Shown here: positions 9,828 through 20,465 of the stretch, piece by piece
Position numbering within the stretch: the stretch's first letter is position 1
How the letters are laid out: the number at the start of each line of letters is the position of its first letter
Assembly (NCBI GenBank): GCA_917880885.1
Contig: OU862913.1
Location: 28,219,286-28,283,285, forward strand
From: Limnephilus marmoratus
Lineage: Eukaryota > Arthropoda > Insecta > Trichoptera > Limnephilidae
Length of the DNA: 64,000 bases
Direction: 5' to 3'
Notes under the pieces: model-generated
What the model was told of the DNA's origin: nothing
Seen by the model: the letters and a program-made list of their open reading frames with translations, nothing else
Database searches by the model: none
Made by a program: the position numbers and the translations under genes

Positions 9828-12800
9828 TTAAGAGTAATCACTATGACTAAATCGTACAGGGGGTTTCACAACTCTGCCAGACCTAGTTATAATATCATTA
9901 TTTCCACTAGTGCTGGGTAACGGTTCAATAACAATTTCATTTTCCTGACTTGTAAAGTCTTGCCATTTATCGGGATTCTCATAACTTGATTTTGACTTAA
10001 GACAACTTTTTTTTATTTGGTTAACATGAACCTTTTTCACCTCTCCTCCGATTAATTGAATTAGATACACCCATGAACTTAATTTCAACTTAACAGTTCC
10101 CTGCAACCATTTCATAGGACCTTTCACATGTCTTAAATAGACCAAAACATTATCATTTTCTTTAAATTCTTTCAATGCATTTTTTGTTGATTGTTTGACA
10201 TTTTGTGATTGTTTACTTTTATTGACATGTCTTTCTTCTGACAAAATATGTAGTGGTGTACGTGGCTCATATGAAAATATTTTAGCCATTGGAGATACAC
10301 CCGTAACAGAAGTAGGAGTGGAACGATAACTATACAGACAATCTATTAGACGTTGAGCTGGCGATAAAAATTTAGAATTTTTCGAAAACATAAATTTAAT
10401 TAATATTTTTTTGAAAGTTTGAACAGACCGTTCCGCTAATCCATTTGACTCGGGATTATACGGCGGACAAAATAATAATTTAATTGATTTTTCTTTACAA
10501 AAAATAGAAAATTCTTTGCATGAAAATGGGGGACCATTATCACAAACAATAGTTTTCGGAAAAGCGAATCTGGAAAAAACTTCACTTAATTTAGATAACA
10601 AATCCGAATATTTAGTATTTTTCATGTAAAAACATTCTACCCACTTTGAATATGAGTCGCAAACTAATAAGTATTTTGAACCTTTTAAATCAAAAAAATC
10701 CAAATGGACTCTTTCCCATGGACTTTCAGCAATAGGCCAACTATGACGTACATTTTTGTTAGCATTTTGTACAGACTGACACATTTCACATCTAGAAATA
10801 ACATCTTCAATATCTTGATTCATACCTAACCACCATACATATGAACGAGCAAGAATTTTTGATCTGATTATACCAGGATGACCATAATGTATTAAATTTA
10901 GGATTTTGGACTTAAGAGATTCTGGTATTACAATTCTGTCACCAAATAAAAGACATTTTCCTTTGACCGACAGTAAATTTTTAAACTTGAAATATTTTTT
11001 AATTTCTGGACTTGACAAGTTTTCAATCCAACCGATTGAAACATACTTAATGACTTTACATAATGTTTCATCTTTTTCAGAATGACTTTCAACTTCTGAG
11101 AATGGAATTAATGGTGTAGACATGTATACAAAATTACATTCCTCAGTATTGAATTGTTGTTTACTTGGCAAACGTGACATTACATCTGCTTGAGGAATTT
11201 TCAATCCTTTTTTATATTCCAATTTATAATTGTACGCAGACAATATTATAGACCATCTTATAAGACGTGATGCTGCTAAAACGGGGACTTTTTTGTTTTC
11301 AGCAAATAAAGACAACAATGGAGCATGATCAGTATATATCGTAAAATGACCACCAATTAAATATTTGTGAAATTTCTTAATTCCAAAAATAATAGCAAGG
11401 GCTTCCTTGTGCAATTGGCTATAATTTCTTTGAGCTGAATTTAATGTTGCAGACTCAAAAGCTATAGGAAATTCTTGATTCTTTACGACATGACTTAAGA
11501 CACAACCGACACCGTATGCACTGGAATCGACTGTAAGACACAATGGTTTTGACGGATCAAATAAAACTAACATAGTTTTATCTGACAAAAGAGACTTACT
11601 ATTTACAAATGCCTTTTCGCATTCATCAGACCAACACCATTTTACATTTTTTCTTAATAAATTATGAAGTGGTTCTAGCACTGTAGGACACATAGGAATA
11701 AAATTCCTATAAAAATTTAACATTGACAAATATGACTTTAGTTGAGTAACATTTTCTGGACACCCAGTAGACTTAATTTTCTCAACTTTCGACAAAGACG
11801 GACTTTTGCCCTGACCTGACAAAGTGAAACCTAAAAATTCGAAAGAATTCACAAAAAATTCACTTTTTGACACATTAATTTTTATATTAAACTCATTTAA
11901 TTTTGACAAAACTTTATCCAAAGTATCAGAACACTCCTTCTCGTCTTTACCACCTATACAAATATCATCAATATATGCAGCACAGTTTTTTATGCCACCC
12001 AAAACTGTATCAATTTCCATTTGAAAAACGGCAGGAGCCGATGACAATCCATAAGTTAAACGATTATAGACATATAAACCATTACATGTATTAATTGTAA
12101 GTAATTCTTTACTAGAATCTGACACAGACAACTGTAAATATGCGTTTGTTAAATCTAATTTACAGAATACTTGACAACCTGAAAATTTATTAAAAATATC
12201 CTCTGGACGTGGAATAGGATATTGATCAATTCTCAATTGTGGATTGACTGTAGATTTCAAATCTGCACATAAACGTAATTTTCCATTTTGTTTAGGTACA
12301 CAAACTATTGGAGAAGACCAACTACTATATTTAACTTTTGAAATAATGCCTTCGCTTTCAAGACGACTTAGCTCTTGACATACTTCAGCACGAAGTGCAT
12401 AAGGAACTTCATATGCTTTGTGAAAGACAGGAGTAGCATTATTTTTTAAACTTAAATTCACAGAAAATTCTTTAATTGGTAAATCGTTATTAGTAATCGA
12501 AAAAGAATTTAAATATTTTTGTGACAATTTTTTAACAATATTTGTTTTATTTTTCTCGCTGACAGACACTGAATTTACAGTATTATTATGCATATTTGAC
12601 ATTAAAGAACTTATGAAAGTATTTTCCCAAGATAGATCAAACACTTTTAACCAATTTCTACCCAAAATAGCATCAGACGACAGATTTTTTATAACCAATA
12701 CTGGTAAATCCATTACAACATTAGAATCCACAACATTTACTTTTGCCATAAAAAATCCAAAACAAAATAAATTCTGACTATTTGCTGTGAACAAATTACC

Positions 12801-12947
12801 GTAGAATTGACTTAACTGACAAGTTTTGAAAAATTTTAAATACATTTTGTTACTTATTAATGTCGAAGAACTTCCTGTGTCAATCATAAAAGACATATTG
12901 ATACCATTTACAATTAAATTAATTTTCGCTGTATCAGACACTGACAT
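9828..12947 (-). CDS. pol: Gypsy Pol polyprotein: protease, RT, RNase H, integrase
   Basis: Uninterrupted frame of 1039 residues from an ATG at 12947. The frame is open further upstream through the gag zinc knuckle, so the real protein is a Gag-Pol product. Protease: MIDTGSSSTLIS at about 21-32. RT: about 180-380 with LRLCADLKSTVNPQ, FCKLDLTNAY, LTYGLSSAPAVFQ and catalytic YIDD at 326-329. RNase H: TVDSSAYGVGC near 473 and YTDHAPL near 539. Integrase: HHCC finger H688, H691, C721, C724; catalytic D750, D804 (VCDNGPP) and E840 (SNGLAER). All catalytic residues are present. The lineage is mag/K02A2.6-like by overall pattern. Confidence 0.95.
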   Translation of the reverse strand: MSVSDTAKINLIVNGINMSFMIDTGSSSTLISNKMYLKFFKTCQLSQFYGNLFTANSQNLFCFGFFMAKVNVVDSNVVMDLPVLVIKNLSSDAILGRNWLKVFDLSWENTFISSLMSNMHNNTVNSVSVSEKNKTNIVKKLSQKYLNSFSITNNDLPIKEFSVNLSLKNNATPVFHKAYEVPYALRAEVCQELSRLESEGIISKVKYSSWSSPIVCVPKQNGKLRLCADLKSTVNPQLRIDQYPIPRPEDIFNKFSGCQVFCKLDLTNAYLQLSVSDSSKELLTINTCNGLYVYNRLTYGLSSAPAVFQMEIDTVLGGIKNCAAYIDDICIGGKDEKECSDTLDKVLSKLNEFNIKINVSKSEFFVNSFEFLGFTLSGQGKSPSLSKVEKIKSTGCPENVTQLKSYLSMLNFYRNFIPMCPTVLEPLHNLLRKNVKWCWSDECEKAFVNSKSLLSDKTMLVLFDPSKPLCLTVDSSAYGVGCVLSHVVKNQEFPIAFESATLNSAQRNYSQLHKEALAIIFGIKKFHKYLIGGHFTIYTDHAPLLSLFAENKKVPVLAASRLIRWSIILSAYNYKLEYKKGLKIPQADVMSRLPSKQQFNTEECNFVYMSTPLIPFSEVESHSEKDETLCKVIKYVSIGWIENLSSPEIKKYFKFKNLLSVKGKCLLFGDRIVIPESLKSKILNLIHYGHPGIIRSKILARSYVWWLGMNQDIEDVISRCEMCQSVQNANKNVRHSWPIAESPWERVHLDFFDLKGSKYLLVCDSYSKWVECFYMKNTKYSDLLSKLSEVFSRFAFPKTIVCDNGPPFSCKEFSIFCKEKSIKLLFCPPYNPESNGLAERSVQTFKKILIKFMFSKNSKFLSPAQRLIDCLYSYRSTPTSVTGVSPMAKIFSYEPRTPLHILSEERHVNKSKQSQNVKQSTKNALKEFKENDNVLVYLRHVKGPMKWLQGTVKLKLSSWVYLIQLIGGEVKKVHVNQIKKSCLKSKSSYENPDKWQDFTSQENEIVIEPLPSTSGNNDIITRSGRVVKPPVRFSHSDYS

Positions 12948-13183
12948 ATTTAATACATTTACATTATTGACACATTTTACGTGATTGATGATTGATTTTG
13001 CGTTTGGACAAAATTTCGACGTATGCCCGTAAATATTACACTTGTAACATTTCCACTTTTTTGAAGGACATAACTCCGGTTGATGAGTTATAAAACACCT
13101 ATCGCATCTTCTGGACCCTTGACGTGATGGAGATGACAGTTGACTTGATGACCTTGAACTCCTTTGACCCTTGAATCCAGTCC
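12948..13183 (-). CDS. gag: Gypsy Gag C-terminal segment with CCHC knuckle
   Basis: Same frame as pol, without a stop. It encodes a serine/arginine-rich linker, RCDRCFITHQPELC and the zinc knuckle CYKCNIYGHTSKFC (C-x2-C-x4-H-x4-C), which binds element RNA in Gag proteins. The MITE at 13184 separates it from the rest of gag. Confidence 0.82.
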
Positions 13184-13774
13184 GGGTGAAATGCAGATCC
13201 GGGCACCGTCTGGAAATTTAATAAAAAGGCACTTTCTAGATGAGAAAAGTGTGGAGAAGATGAATAAAAAATAAATTAAGGCGCGCTCGGCAAAATTAAG
13301 GGAGATACAACCGTTCAAAGTATTTAAAAATTCACTTCGCGAACTGATATTGACAGTTCGTTCGCCATGTTTTCATTGCTTATGTTGGATCCCAGACCTA
13401 ATACAGAATTAATAGTACGCCAAAATCACAAACCATATTACACAAACCTAGCGTAGCCGCTAAACCACTTGAAAACTGGGATGTTTTTTTGCCGTGACGC
13501 GAGCAGGCGCTACGAAGGGGGCACTTTCTTTTCTATCACAAACCATGTTTAGCGTATTAGGTTATAAAAAAATGGCGGGCGGACGCGGGCGAACTGTCAA
13601 TATCAGTTTGTAAAGTGAAATTTTAAATACTTTGAACGGTTGTATCTCCCTCAATTTTGCCGAGCGCGCCTTAATTTTTGTTTTATTCTGCTTTTCCACA
13701 CTTTTCTCATCTAGAAAGTGCCTTTTTATTAAATTTCCAGACGGTGCCCGGATCTGCATTCCTCCCTCCAGTCC
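13177..13774. mobile_element. Foldback MITE inside the Gypsy gag
   Basis: The element proper is 13184-13767 (584 bp), flanked by CCAGTCC at 13177-13183 and 13768-13774. The outer about 165 bp at each end are inverted copies (AATGCAGATCCGGGCACCGT inwards), so the same peptide reading appears on opposite strands at 13088-13318 and 13632-13817; it is not a gene. The unpaired middle (about 13360-13577) has no ORF. The 7-8 bp target duplication fits hAT- or P-type elements. Confidence 0.85.
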
Positions 13775-14428
13775 TTTCACCCTGATGAAATCGCCTACTA
13801 GGACTATTCTGACGTGAAGGGCGATCCTTTGAGACATGACATGTTTTTTATGTGACATTTTTGACTTGACTTCACAGATTTCCGATGTAACATTTTCTTT
13901 GTGTAAAATTTGCTCTGAGCTGTGGCTTACTGTCTCAATATTTTTGACAATTAATTTTGCTTTCTCAAAAGATAACGATTCGTCTTCAGATAGTAATCTT
14001 CTAGTCATTGTATCGTCTTTTAAACCACACACCAATTTATCTCTCAGAGCTTGGTCTAGAAAAGCACCAAAATTGCATGATATTGACAGACTTTTTATAT
14101 CCGTAATAAAATCATCGATTCCTTCGTTAGAAAGTTGTTTCCGGTTATAAAATTTATATCTTTGCGCAATTGTACACCTTTTTTCTTCATATTTACTCTT
14201 CAGTGTTGTTACAATATCGTTGAAGGTTAAATCTTCTAGATTTTTCGGATGCACCGTTTCTTTTAAAATTTTAAATTTCTCCGCACCGATCAATATACAC
14301 AAATATCCAATTTTTTCTTTCTCTGCGATATTAATAATTTTTAGATACATTTGTATGCGTTCCAAAAACATATTGAAACTTTCGCAATCTGGTTCGAAAT
14401 GAGGCACTGGCAAGGTACTACTCGACAT
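13768..14428 (-). pseudogene. gag: Gypsy Gag N-terminal part, split by the MITE
   Basis: Starts at the ATG at 14428 (MSSSTLPVPHF). It contains retrotransposon gag features such as FNMFLERIQMYLKI, KSKYEEKRCTIAQRYKF and LRDKLVCGLKD. At a run of six A on the coding strand (13844-13849) the sensible reading moves to the -1 frame, which is the frame of the zinc knuckle and pol. The residues read beyond that point in the original frame do not look like gag. Either a one-base indel or a frameshift site could explain this. Confidence 0.8.
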
Positions 14429-14499
14429 GTTGAAAAAAATGTTTTTTCCACGGCGAAATCACTGTTAATACTATTCACACACGTTTTAACTGATAAACT

Positions 14500-14516
14500 G
14501 ATTTTCCTCGTCGCCA
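14500..14516 (-). promoter_or_regulatory. Primer-binding site of the Gypsy element
   Basis: The minus strand reads TGGCGACGAGGAAAATC two bases after the 5' LTR. TGG complements a tRNA CCA end, and TGGCGAC starts are common in insect Gypsy elements. Confidence 0.8.
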
Positions 14517-14518
14517 AT

Positions 14519-14676
14519 TATAATATTTGAGGTTTCGTAATTATATACAAGAACTGATTCATTTGTAAGACGTTTATTGACACTGTTGACAAGTTCAAGG
14601 TTATACATCAAGTGACGCGACAGACCTGCCAACTATCAGCATTTGACAGCTGGTTATTATTATTACCAACATAATA
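14519..14676 (-). repeat. Gypsy 5' LTR
   Basis: Partner of 9608-9765; two differences seen. Followed by target duplication ATATC at 14677-14681. Confidence 0.92.
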
Positions 14677-14681
14677 ATATC

Positions 14682-15110
14682 GACAGAGCAAGTTTCATTC
14701 CCCACACGATGCAATCTCTGAAGACAAGAGTTAAACATAAAACTAGTGCGAGAAGCAACTACGTTAAATGGAGCATGGAGTCTGGTGTTGTAATTGTTAG
14801 GTACTTGATAATTTATCATGTTCACAAGTTCAGGGCTGTCCAAATATCCGTTTATAATTTTAAATAACAATAAAACATCACAGATTTTTCTTCGCTGTGA
14901 CAATTCGGGTAATTTAAGCAATTGCATTAAATAATTATAATTTAAATTTTGTATTGGAATTTTTAATTTGTAATTTATATGCCTTAAAAATTTATGTTGT
15001 ACTCTTTCAATTTTGTGTGAATGTACATTGTATAATGGCGACCAGAGAGAGGAATTATACTCAAGAATGCTTCTGACTAGTGTTATGTATAGAGTTTTGA
15101 GTGTATTAGT
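14682..15110 (-). pseudogene. LINE-B reverse transcriptase C-terminal fragment
   Basis: The minus-strand frame encodes LYITLVRSILEYNSSLWSP, HKIERVQHKFLRHINYKL and LPELSQRRKICDVLLLFKI, the typical end of a non-LTR RT. The Gypsy element cuts it just after GNETCSVDI; its last residues and 3' UTR lie below 9602. The 5' part of the LINE is missing beyond about 15110. Confidence 0.8.
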
Positions 15111-15384
15111 GTAATAAATGTGGGTATGTAGAAATAAAGAGAAGACATAAATAATATAAATACACAAAACTTGTACACACACCGTGCAAAAAACTCTGTC
15201 AATTATTGTTTTATTTTATTTTATCATAATTTCCACCATGAATCTGGGTTGACAAGGAGAAGCAACTACCTGACACTAGTATGTGATGTAAGATGTGGAC
15301 AAAATTTTAATATTAATGCCAAAAACGGGTGTATTTGTTTTCATTCAATAAAATAACCAAATAATCACTATTCCTTAATTTCAG

Positions 15385-15513
15385 ACATCAATGAAGTTAG
15401 TTCCCCAGGAAGAGTGTGCTGGAATATTCACTATCAAACGCCTTCACCCTCATGGTGTCCGACACCAAATAGAGTTCTGCAGCCGCCCTGTCAATGCTAG
15501 TGGACCATGTGGG
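15385..15513 (+). CDS. Serine protease homologue (S1), exon B
   Basis: TTTCAG acceptor and GGG|GTATGT donor, 129 nt, phase 0 at both ends, so it joins exon A (ends phase 0) and exon C in frame. It encodes KLVPQEECAGIF, then HQIEFCSRPVNASGPCG. The cysteines fit C168, C182 and C191 of the chymotrypsin numbering. The exon stops just before the GDSGGP region. It sits between a decayed LINE-B and a decayed LINE-A. Confidence 0.72.
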
Positions 15514-15720
15514 GTATGTAATGTTGAGATGCATTATGAACTAAGCTTATAGCTGTGTTAGAAACATCGCACCCCATCCAAGACCCTCTGTCTTACACGA
15601 TGAGATACCTTTAGAATCAGTTCAGTCACCACATGCGCACTACTGTTTTATTTGACAGTCACCTCTGGTCTATAATACTTCAAATATAATAAACTTCAAA
15701 ACAACCCTTATCTCATTGGA

Positions 15721-15990
15721 GAAACGGGCGGTCCGTTTGATAAATTCCCTTATCATAATAAAATATGTTTTCTTTAGAGCACAGGTGTGGGGTGGGAATG
15801 CTATCATCGATCCCTTTGACGCCGGTGCATAATCACGCCAAACGCGTATCCCAACATTTGTTCAAGCACGGAGTTTGTCACTTGAAAACAGGTCATTTTT
15901 GAGTTCAACAACTCGGCTCTGGAACGGTTTCACTCTTTCCTCTCCTCAAAAAGATCCCCGGGGAAATTATTCTCCTGGTGGCTTATTCTT
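15721..15990 (+). pseudogene. LINE-A fragment, heavily decayed
   Basis: The sequence follows the LINE-A RT C-terminal region (KRAVRL-like start, the HSRETRQTRAQHL region, TRLWNGF) with many indels and stops. It ends before the LINE-A hairpin tail. Confidence 0.65.
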
Positions 15991-16204
15991 TATAATTTTT
16001 TGTAAAAAGTCCTGGAAGTTACATAAAATGGTGTACATCCTGGCGCCACACCTCTATCAGTTACTCTCCAAGAAGCCTTGTCCATCTACAGAAAACACAT
16101 CCACTCCTGCTGGTCTCCTGCTATTTCCTTCTAGTTTCTTATGCTGAATATGCTAAGTATCGCCCTGGTGAATGATGGCAATTCAGAATCGAAAAGTTTT
16201 TTGT

Positions 16205-16530
16205 TTTTTTTTTTGCATGAATACCGCACAAGAGTCCCAACTGCTCCCGTCTGTAGCCAGTGAGACTATGGCATCCCCAATTGGGGTATGTTGTGAGGCT
16301 GAAGGTAGTGGGGAGGGAAGGAGATATGGAAGAGGAAGGTGGGGAAGTAACTGGCTATTCAGATCTGGTCACCAAACACGGCGAAAGCCACTTCAGACAA
16401 CGTTTCAATTCTGAAAGGTGGTCTTACACCAAAGCGACACTGAAAGTATTTTCCACTATGGAACGTGCCGCAAATATGCTATATATTATTTCAAATGAAT
16501 AAATTGTGAAATACGCAAATAATAAAATTT
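16205..16530 (-). mobile_element. SINE-1 copy, lacking the tRNA head
   Basis: Matches the bodies of the copies at 23651-24062 and 28541-28908, reading on the minus strand with its A-rich tail at 16205. The tRNA-like 5' end is missing. Confidence 0.7.
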
Positions 16531-16550
16531 AATTTTGTTTAAAAGATTTA

Positions 16551-16731
16551 TTTGGTGACCGGATCTGAATAGCCAGGTACTTTTAAAACTTCTTATTATC
16601 CATGTTGTCTCCACTTCCTTCACCCCCAAAAAAATCAATATCAATTACCACTGTCCAAATCAAGCACATGTCCATTCCCTAATTGAGAATGCCATGGGCA
16701 CTTGGGACTCTTATTCGGTATTTATATAGGT
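16551..16731 (+). mobile_element. SINE-1 fragment, opposite orientation
   Basis: Starts with the internal TGGTGACCGGATCTGAATAG motif and runs to GGGACTCTTATTCGGTATT, the SINE-1 3' end. With the preceding copy it forms an inverted pair. Confidence 0.6.
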
Positions 16732-17040
16732 AACCCGACAATTGATCTGCCGACAATTGGCCCCCCGAAATGATATTTACTATAAAAAAAAACGGAGTGT
16801 TCAATTCACATTCGGTAAAAGTGAAACCTTCAGAAAACTAAAGTAGACAATAGTGGAGAGGCCACTAAGCACAAAGAGGAAACTGATTATACTATGTCAT
16901 TCTCTCGCAGGCTAAATCCTATAGATGTATGTGTTTGTCTCATTTTAGTGTCGCTTTTTTTCTTTCCATCGAGTTTTTATTTATTTGATATACTAGTTTA
17001 CATTTTATAGTATAATTTAATAGTGTTGGCCTCACTGGGT

Positions 17041-17309
17041 GGCTTACCCGTGCTGTGGCCTCCACACTCACTGGCTTACCCGTGCTGTGACCTCCACACT
17101 CACTGGGTGGCTTACCCGTGCTGTGGCCTCCACACTCACTGGGTGGCTTACCCGTGCTGTGGCCTCCACACTCACTGGGTGGCTTACCCGTGCTGTGGCC
17201 TCCACACTCACTGGCTTACCCGTGCTGTGGCCTCCACACTCACTGGGTGGCTTACCCGTGCTATGGCCTCCACACTCACTGGGTGGCTTACCCGTGCTGT
17301 GGCCGCCAC
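17041..17309 (+). repeat. 36-bp minisatellite, about 8 units
   Basis: Units begin GGCTTACCCGTGCTGTGGCC and end CTCACTGGGT (36 bp). Units 1 and 5 lack GGGT (32 bp). Very low divergence between units. Because 36 is a multiple of three, ORFs run through it on both strands; I do not call these genes. Confidence 0.92.
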
Positions 17310-18480
17310 AAATTGCAACGGTGCTATAGAAGTTTTCACTTCGATTATAATTTTTGTGCATTATTCACCAATTTCAAATGTAAAATTGACTTAAAAAATA
17401 CCCTTGTTTTGAAAAGAAATCATAACACGATTAATTTATTTTACTGGTCTTATTTTTATTATTTTACTAGTCGTTTGTAGGGTTTCTTTTTGAACGCTGG
17501 TAACATTTGTGGAAGGAGTTTGTTTTTTTGGTTGCGAGGTTCGTTTTCCGACACCTTTGAATGAGCGAAGGAAGGCAAGCACGTCGTTGGTTCGACGGTC
17601 AGTTTAAGGCTCTGCAACCCAGCCCGAAAAGAAGAAGATAGAGAGATACGAAATTACGAATGTTAGAGGAGAGCGCTAACATTTGCAGTGACAAAATCGA
17701 CGCGAAAATTGCGAAAATGTTTAATAAAACACGACTCGTTTAAAATAGAGCAAAAATCTCGCGGGCATTATCTTAAACAGGATTTAAAGAATCACTGTGA
17801 ATTTTTTCATACATATAACTTGTAAAATAACTGAAGCAAACGTGCTAATAATAATTTTTGGAGCATACTTTGCGATTTTTTTCTATCGAGGGAATTTTAT
17901 ATAATTTGCGTTTCGACGCGGGCAAAGTCTAGATATTATCTTCAAGAATAACATATAGTTTTTTAAGAGCTTTAAAACTTACCGTGTTTAAGGGAAATAT
18001 GTAATAAATCGGTACAAATCCGAGTTGCAGGGCCTTAAAATCCTGAAAACCAATGTGATCCGCGGTGTCAACTTAATTCCGGTCAGCGGGCATTGAAACA
18101 TAATGCTAGTTACGACCGTGGAGTCGTTATTTCCGTAATAAACCTGATTTTAGGTGTTTCATCCGGACCGCTGATTTGGGTGGGTTTAAAAAATATGACC
18201 GCGTGCCGCGGACGGTTTTTCAAGCTGTTGAAAACAGTCTATAGTTTAATATCGGGCTAAACATGTAACTTTGGGACTCCTGTACGTATCCCAGCTAAGC
18301 ACATAGTATCCGGGAGTGCGTGGAATGAAGATCCAAGTTTTGGAACCACTTTAAATGTTTCCTGCTCATAATTTGCTGGCTGCTGGATTGGAAGAAGTAG
18401 TCTGGATGGGAGCAGCAGCAGCTAGGGCATGACCTTCGTTCGGAAGGAAGTAGGAACAGCTAGGGCGTGACCTTGGCTTG
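17310..18480. other. No gene seen
   Basis: No supported ORF or family match. Two imperfect copies of an AACAGCTAGGGCGTGACCTT-like motif lie at about 18415-18480, just before LINE-A. Confidence 0.5.
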
Positions 18481-18485
18481 GAGGG

Positions 18486-19110
18486 AGATCATTGGTAGCC
18501 TCTCAGAAACTGGGCGTACTGTACAGGGCCCGCAGATACTTTAATAGTACACAACTGCTAACCCTGTACAAATCGCAAGTGCGCCCCACGGTTGAATGTG
18601 GCAGCCACCTCTGGTCTGGAGCTCCAAAATACCTAAAAAAAACCCTTGACTCTGTGCAGAAACGGGCGGTCCGTTTGATAGATTCTCCCATCTTAACAGA
18701 CGTACTGCAATCTTTAGAGCACAGGCGTCAGGTGGAAATGCTGTCCTTGTTCTTCCGGTATTACAATTGAAGATGCTCCGAGGAACTAGCGTCATTGATC
18801 CCCTCGGCACCGGTGCATAGCCGGGAAACACGCCAAACACGCGCCCAACATTTGTACACGGTTGACATTAGTCACACGAGAACGGGTCGTTTCTATGACT
18901 CGTTCTTGAGTTCAACGGCTCAGCTGTGGAACGATTTGCCGGCCTCTGTGTTTCCTCCCTCCTACAACATGGGTCTCTTCAAGACCCGTGTTCACTCCTT
19001 CCTTTCCTCAACACGATTCTCCACACAGCATCTTCAAAGATGACATAGGCCCTGAGGGAAGTTATTTTCCTCAGGGCCTCCTGTGTGGAGTTTATGTAAA
19101 AAAAAAATTG
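18486..19110 (+). pseudogene. LINE-A 3' end: RT C-terminus plus hairpin tail
   Basis: Reads SQKLGVLYRARRYFNSTQ, RPTVECGSHLWSGAPKYL and SPILTDVLQSLEHRRQVEML in one frame. A single stop (TGA at 18768) interrupts it where other copies have a glycine codon, and it then continues to FKTRVHSFLSS. The 3' UTR is the nested hairpin (19020-19095) followed by an A-run. The 5' truncation at about 18486 is typical of LINE insertion. Confidence 0.88.
19020..19098 (+). repeat. LINE-A 3' terminal nested hairpin
   Basis: Outer arms CTCCACACAG and CTGTGTGGAG enclose inner arms GGCCCTGAGG and CCTCAGGGCC, followed by TTTATGTAAAAA. The same structure, with small changes, lies at 6779, 7660, 23570, 31140, 41775, 46330, 48155, 52800, 53205 and 60655. 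In some LINE families such 3' structures are recognised by the RT. Confidence 0.85.
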
Positions 19111-19300
19111 GTCCCAAGCCGAAGCACCACGGGTGTGCAGAGGAAGGTTTTCCTACACCTCTACGCGAGTATTTTTAGACTTGGCTAGCAATACTTGATA
19201 CCTGTCGGTCCGGGGGGTGAGTACGTGCATTTACTTATATTGAACCCTTTTTTTGTCACCTCACTTTAAATATACTTTTCACTTTTGAATATAATCAAGT

Positions 19301-19325
19301 ATATATATATATATATATATATATA
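19301..19325 (+). repeat. (AT)n microsatellite
   Basis: Uninterrupted AT dinucleotides. Confidence 0.95.
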
Positions 19326-19330
19326 AGTTT

Positions 19331-20460
19331 ATGTTACGGCATTTAGTGGCTCAAAGCGTCCTTTAATTACCGGAACTTCTTGATCATTTCGACTTACTGG
19401 CTCATTTGGGCACTTAGTGGCTCATCGTTTTTTTTTTTTTAAGTCCATCATATCAAACTCGATGAGACGAGTCGAACGGTGTAAAAAAAATTTTTGAGTG
19501 AATAAATGACATTTTTACGTGGACCGTTAATGCTCCGGAATGCGTTTTTTATCAGTAAATATTCATCCATACTTAGAACATCAACTGGGTACACTTTTTA
19601 TCGCATCTATAACATCACGGCATGCGACGTTGCCGGATGTTCTCGTCATACAATATCATTCAAACTCCAAGTCGTTTATCAATGCTTTGCGATATTGAAC
19701 TCAATGGTTAAATTCCTCAAAATCTATTATCGCATGACATTGCTATGTCAGATTGAATCTTTTGCGATTTGTTATATGTTTGCCGGTATGTTATGTTGTA
19801 TTCTATCTACATAGGTAGCCAGACTGCCAAGCGCTCGCTGTGGACTGTTAGTTGTTTTAGAAGAACAGACATTATATTATACGAGTAATATTTAGCGGCT
19901 ATTCGCGCGCTTTTTTAAAATTGAAGATTGATTTACGAATTGCTTTTATAATATCGTTATTAATTTTGTGTTAATTGTTTTTGTTTTTAATACAAGATTT
20001 ATATTATTTCGTATTTTATTACACATTTATGTAGTTTTTCTTTAATAAATAAAATATTTGCTACGTAATTATGTATTTGTCTTTTGCGTTCCGAAAGCAT
20101 AGTCAGTTGTAATGTGATGATATCTATACAGGGTTTTCTAAAAATTTCAGAAATATATTAGGTACTCATTTAATATGTTTTTTCATACAGTTATATTAAT
20201 TTGTTTAAATGTTTTTTTAGTAGAACGTAATTTTTATAATGGATTATAATATTATCATATTTAAGAAATCTAACAAGTTTTTCATTTAAAAAAATGCTCT
20301 GTACCTAGGTAATTACTTTACGCGTGACTATTTTTCAAAAGCATTGTCTCTAGTTGTATTGTAGTAGATAATAAAAAGGTGTTTTATTGTTGTTTGGGTG
20401 TATTTTATAAAAAATATTATGAACAAAAATAAACAATAATTTAAAAATAAATTACAATAT
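19331..20460. other. No gene seen
   Basis: AT-rich. A short GTGGCTCA motif recurs at about 19347 and 19413. The ORF at 19506-19814 has no recognisable features. Confidence 0.5.
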
Positions 20461-20465
20461 ACTGC

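Larger units (their letters stand above)
9608..14676 (-). mobile_element. Ty3/Gypsy LTR retrotransposon (mag-like), nested in LINE-B
   Basis: Complete element of 5069 bp on the minus strand with 158-bp LTRs that differ at only two sites by eye, and a 5-bp target duplication ATATC. Between them lie a polypurine tract, an intact pol frame, a gag with CCHC knuckle and a primer-binding site TGGCGACGAGG two bases after the 5' LTR. A 584-bp MITE interrupts gag. It looks young, but gag is disrupted, so this copy is probably not self-sufficient. Confidence 0.93.

Noticed and set aside
13088..13318. Small conserved protein found twice in opposite orientation (also 13632-13817)
   Set aside because: The two are the inverted arms of the MITE in the Gypsy gag.
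17023..17480. Overlapping repeat ORFs on both strands
   Set aside because: They arise because the 36-bp minisatellite unit is a multiple of three; no initiation context or other sign of coding.
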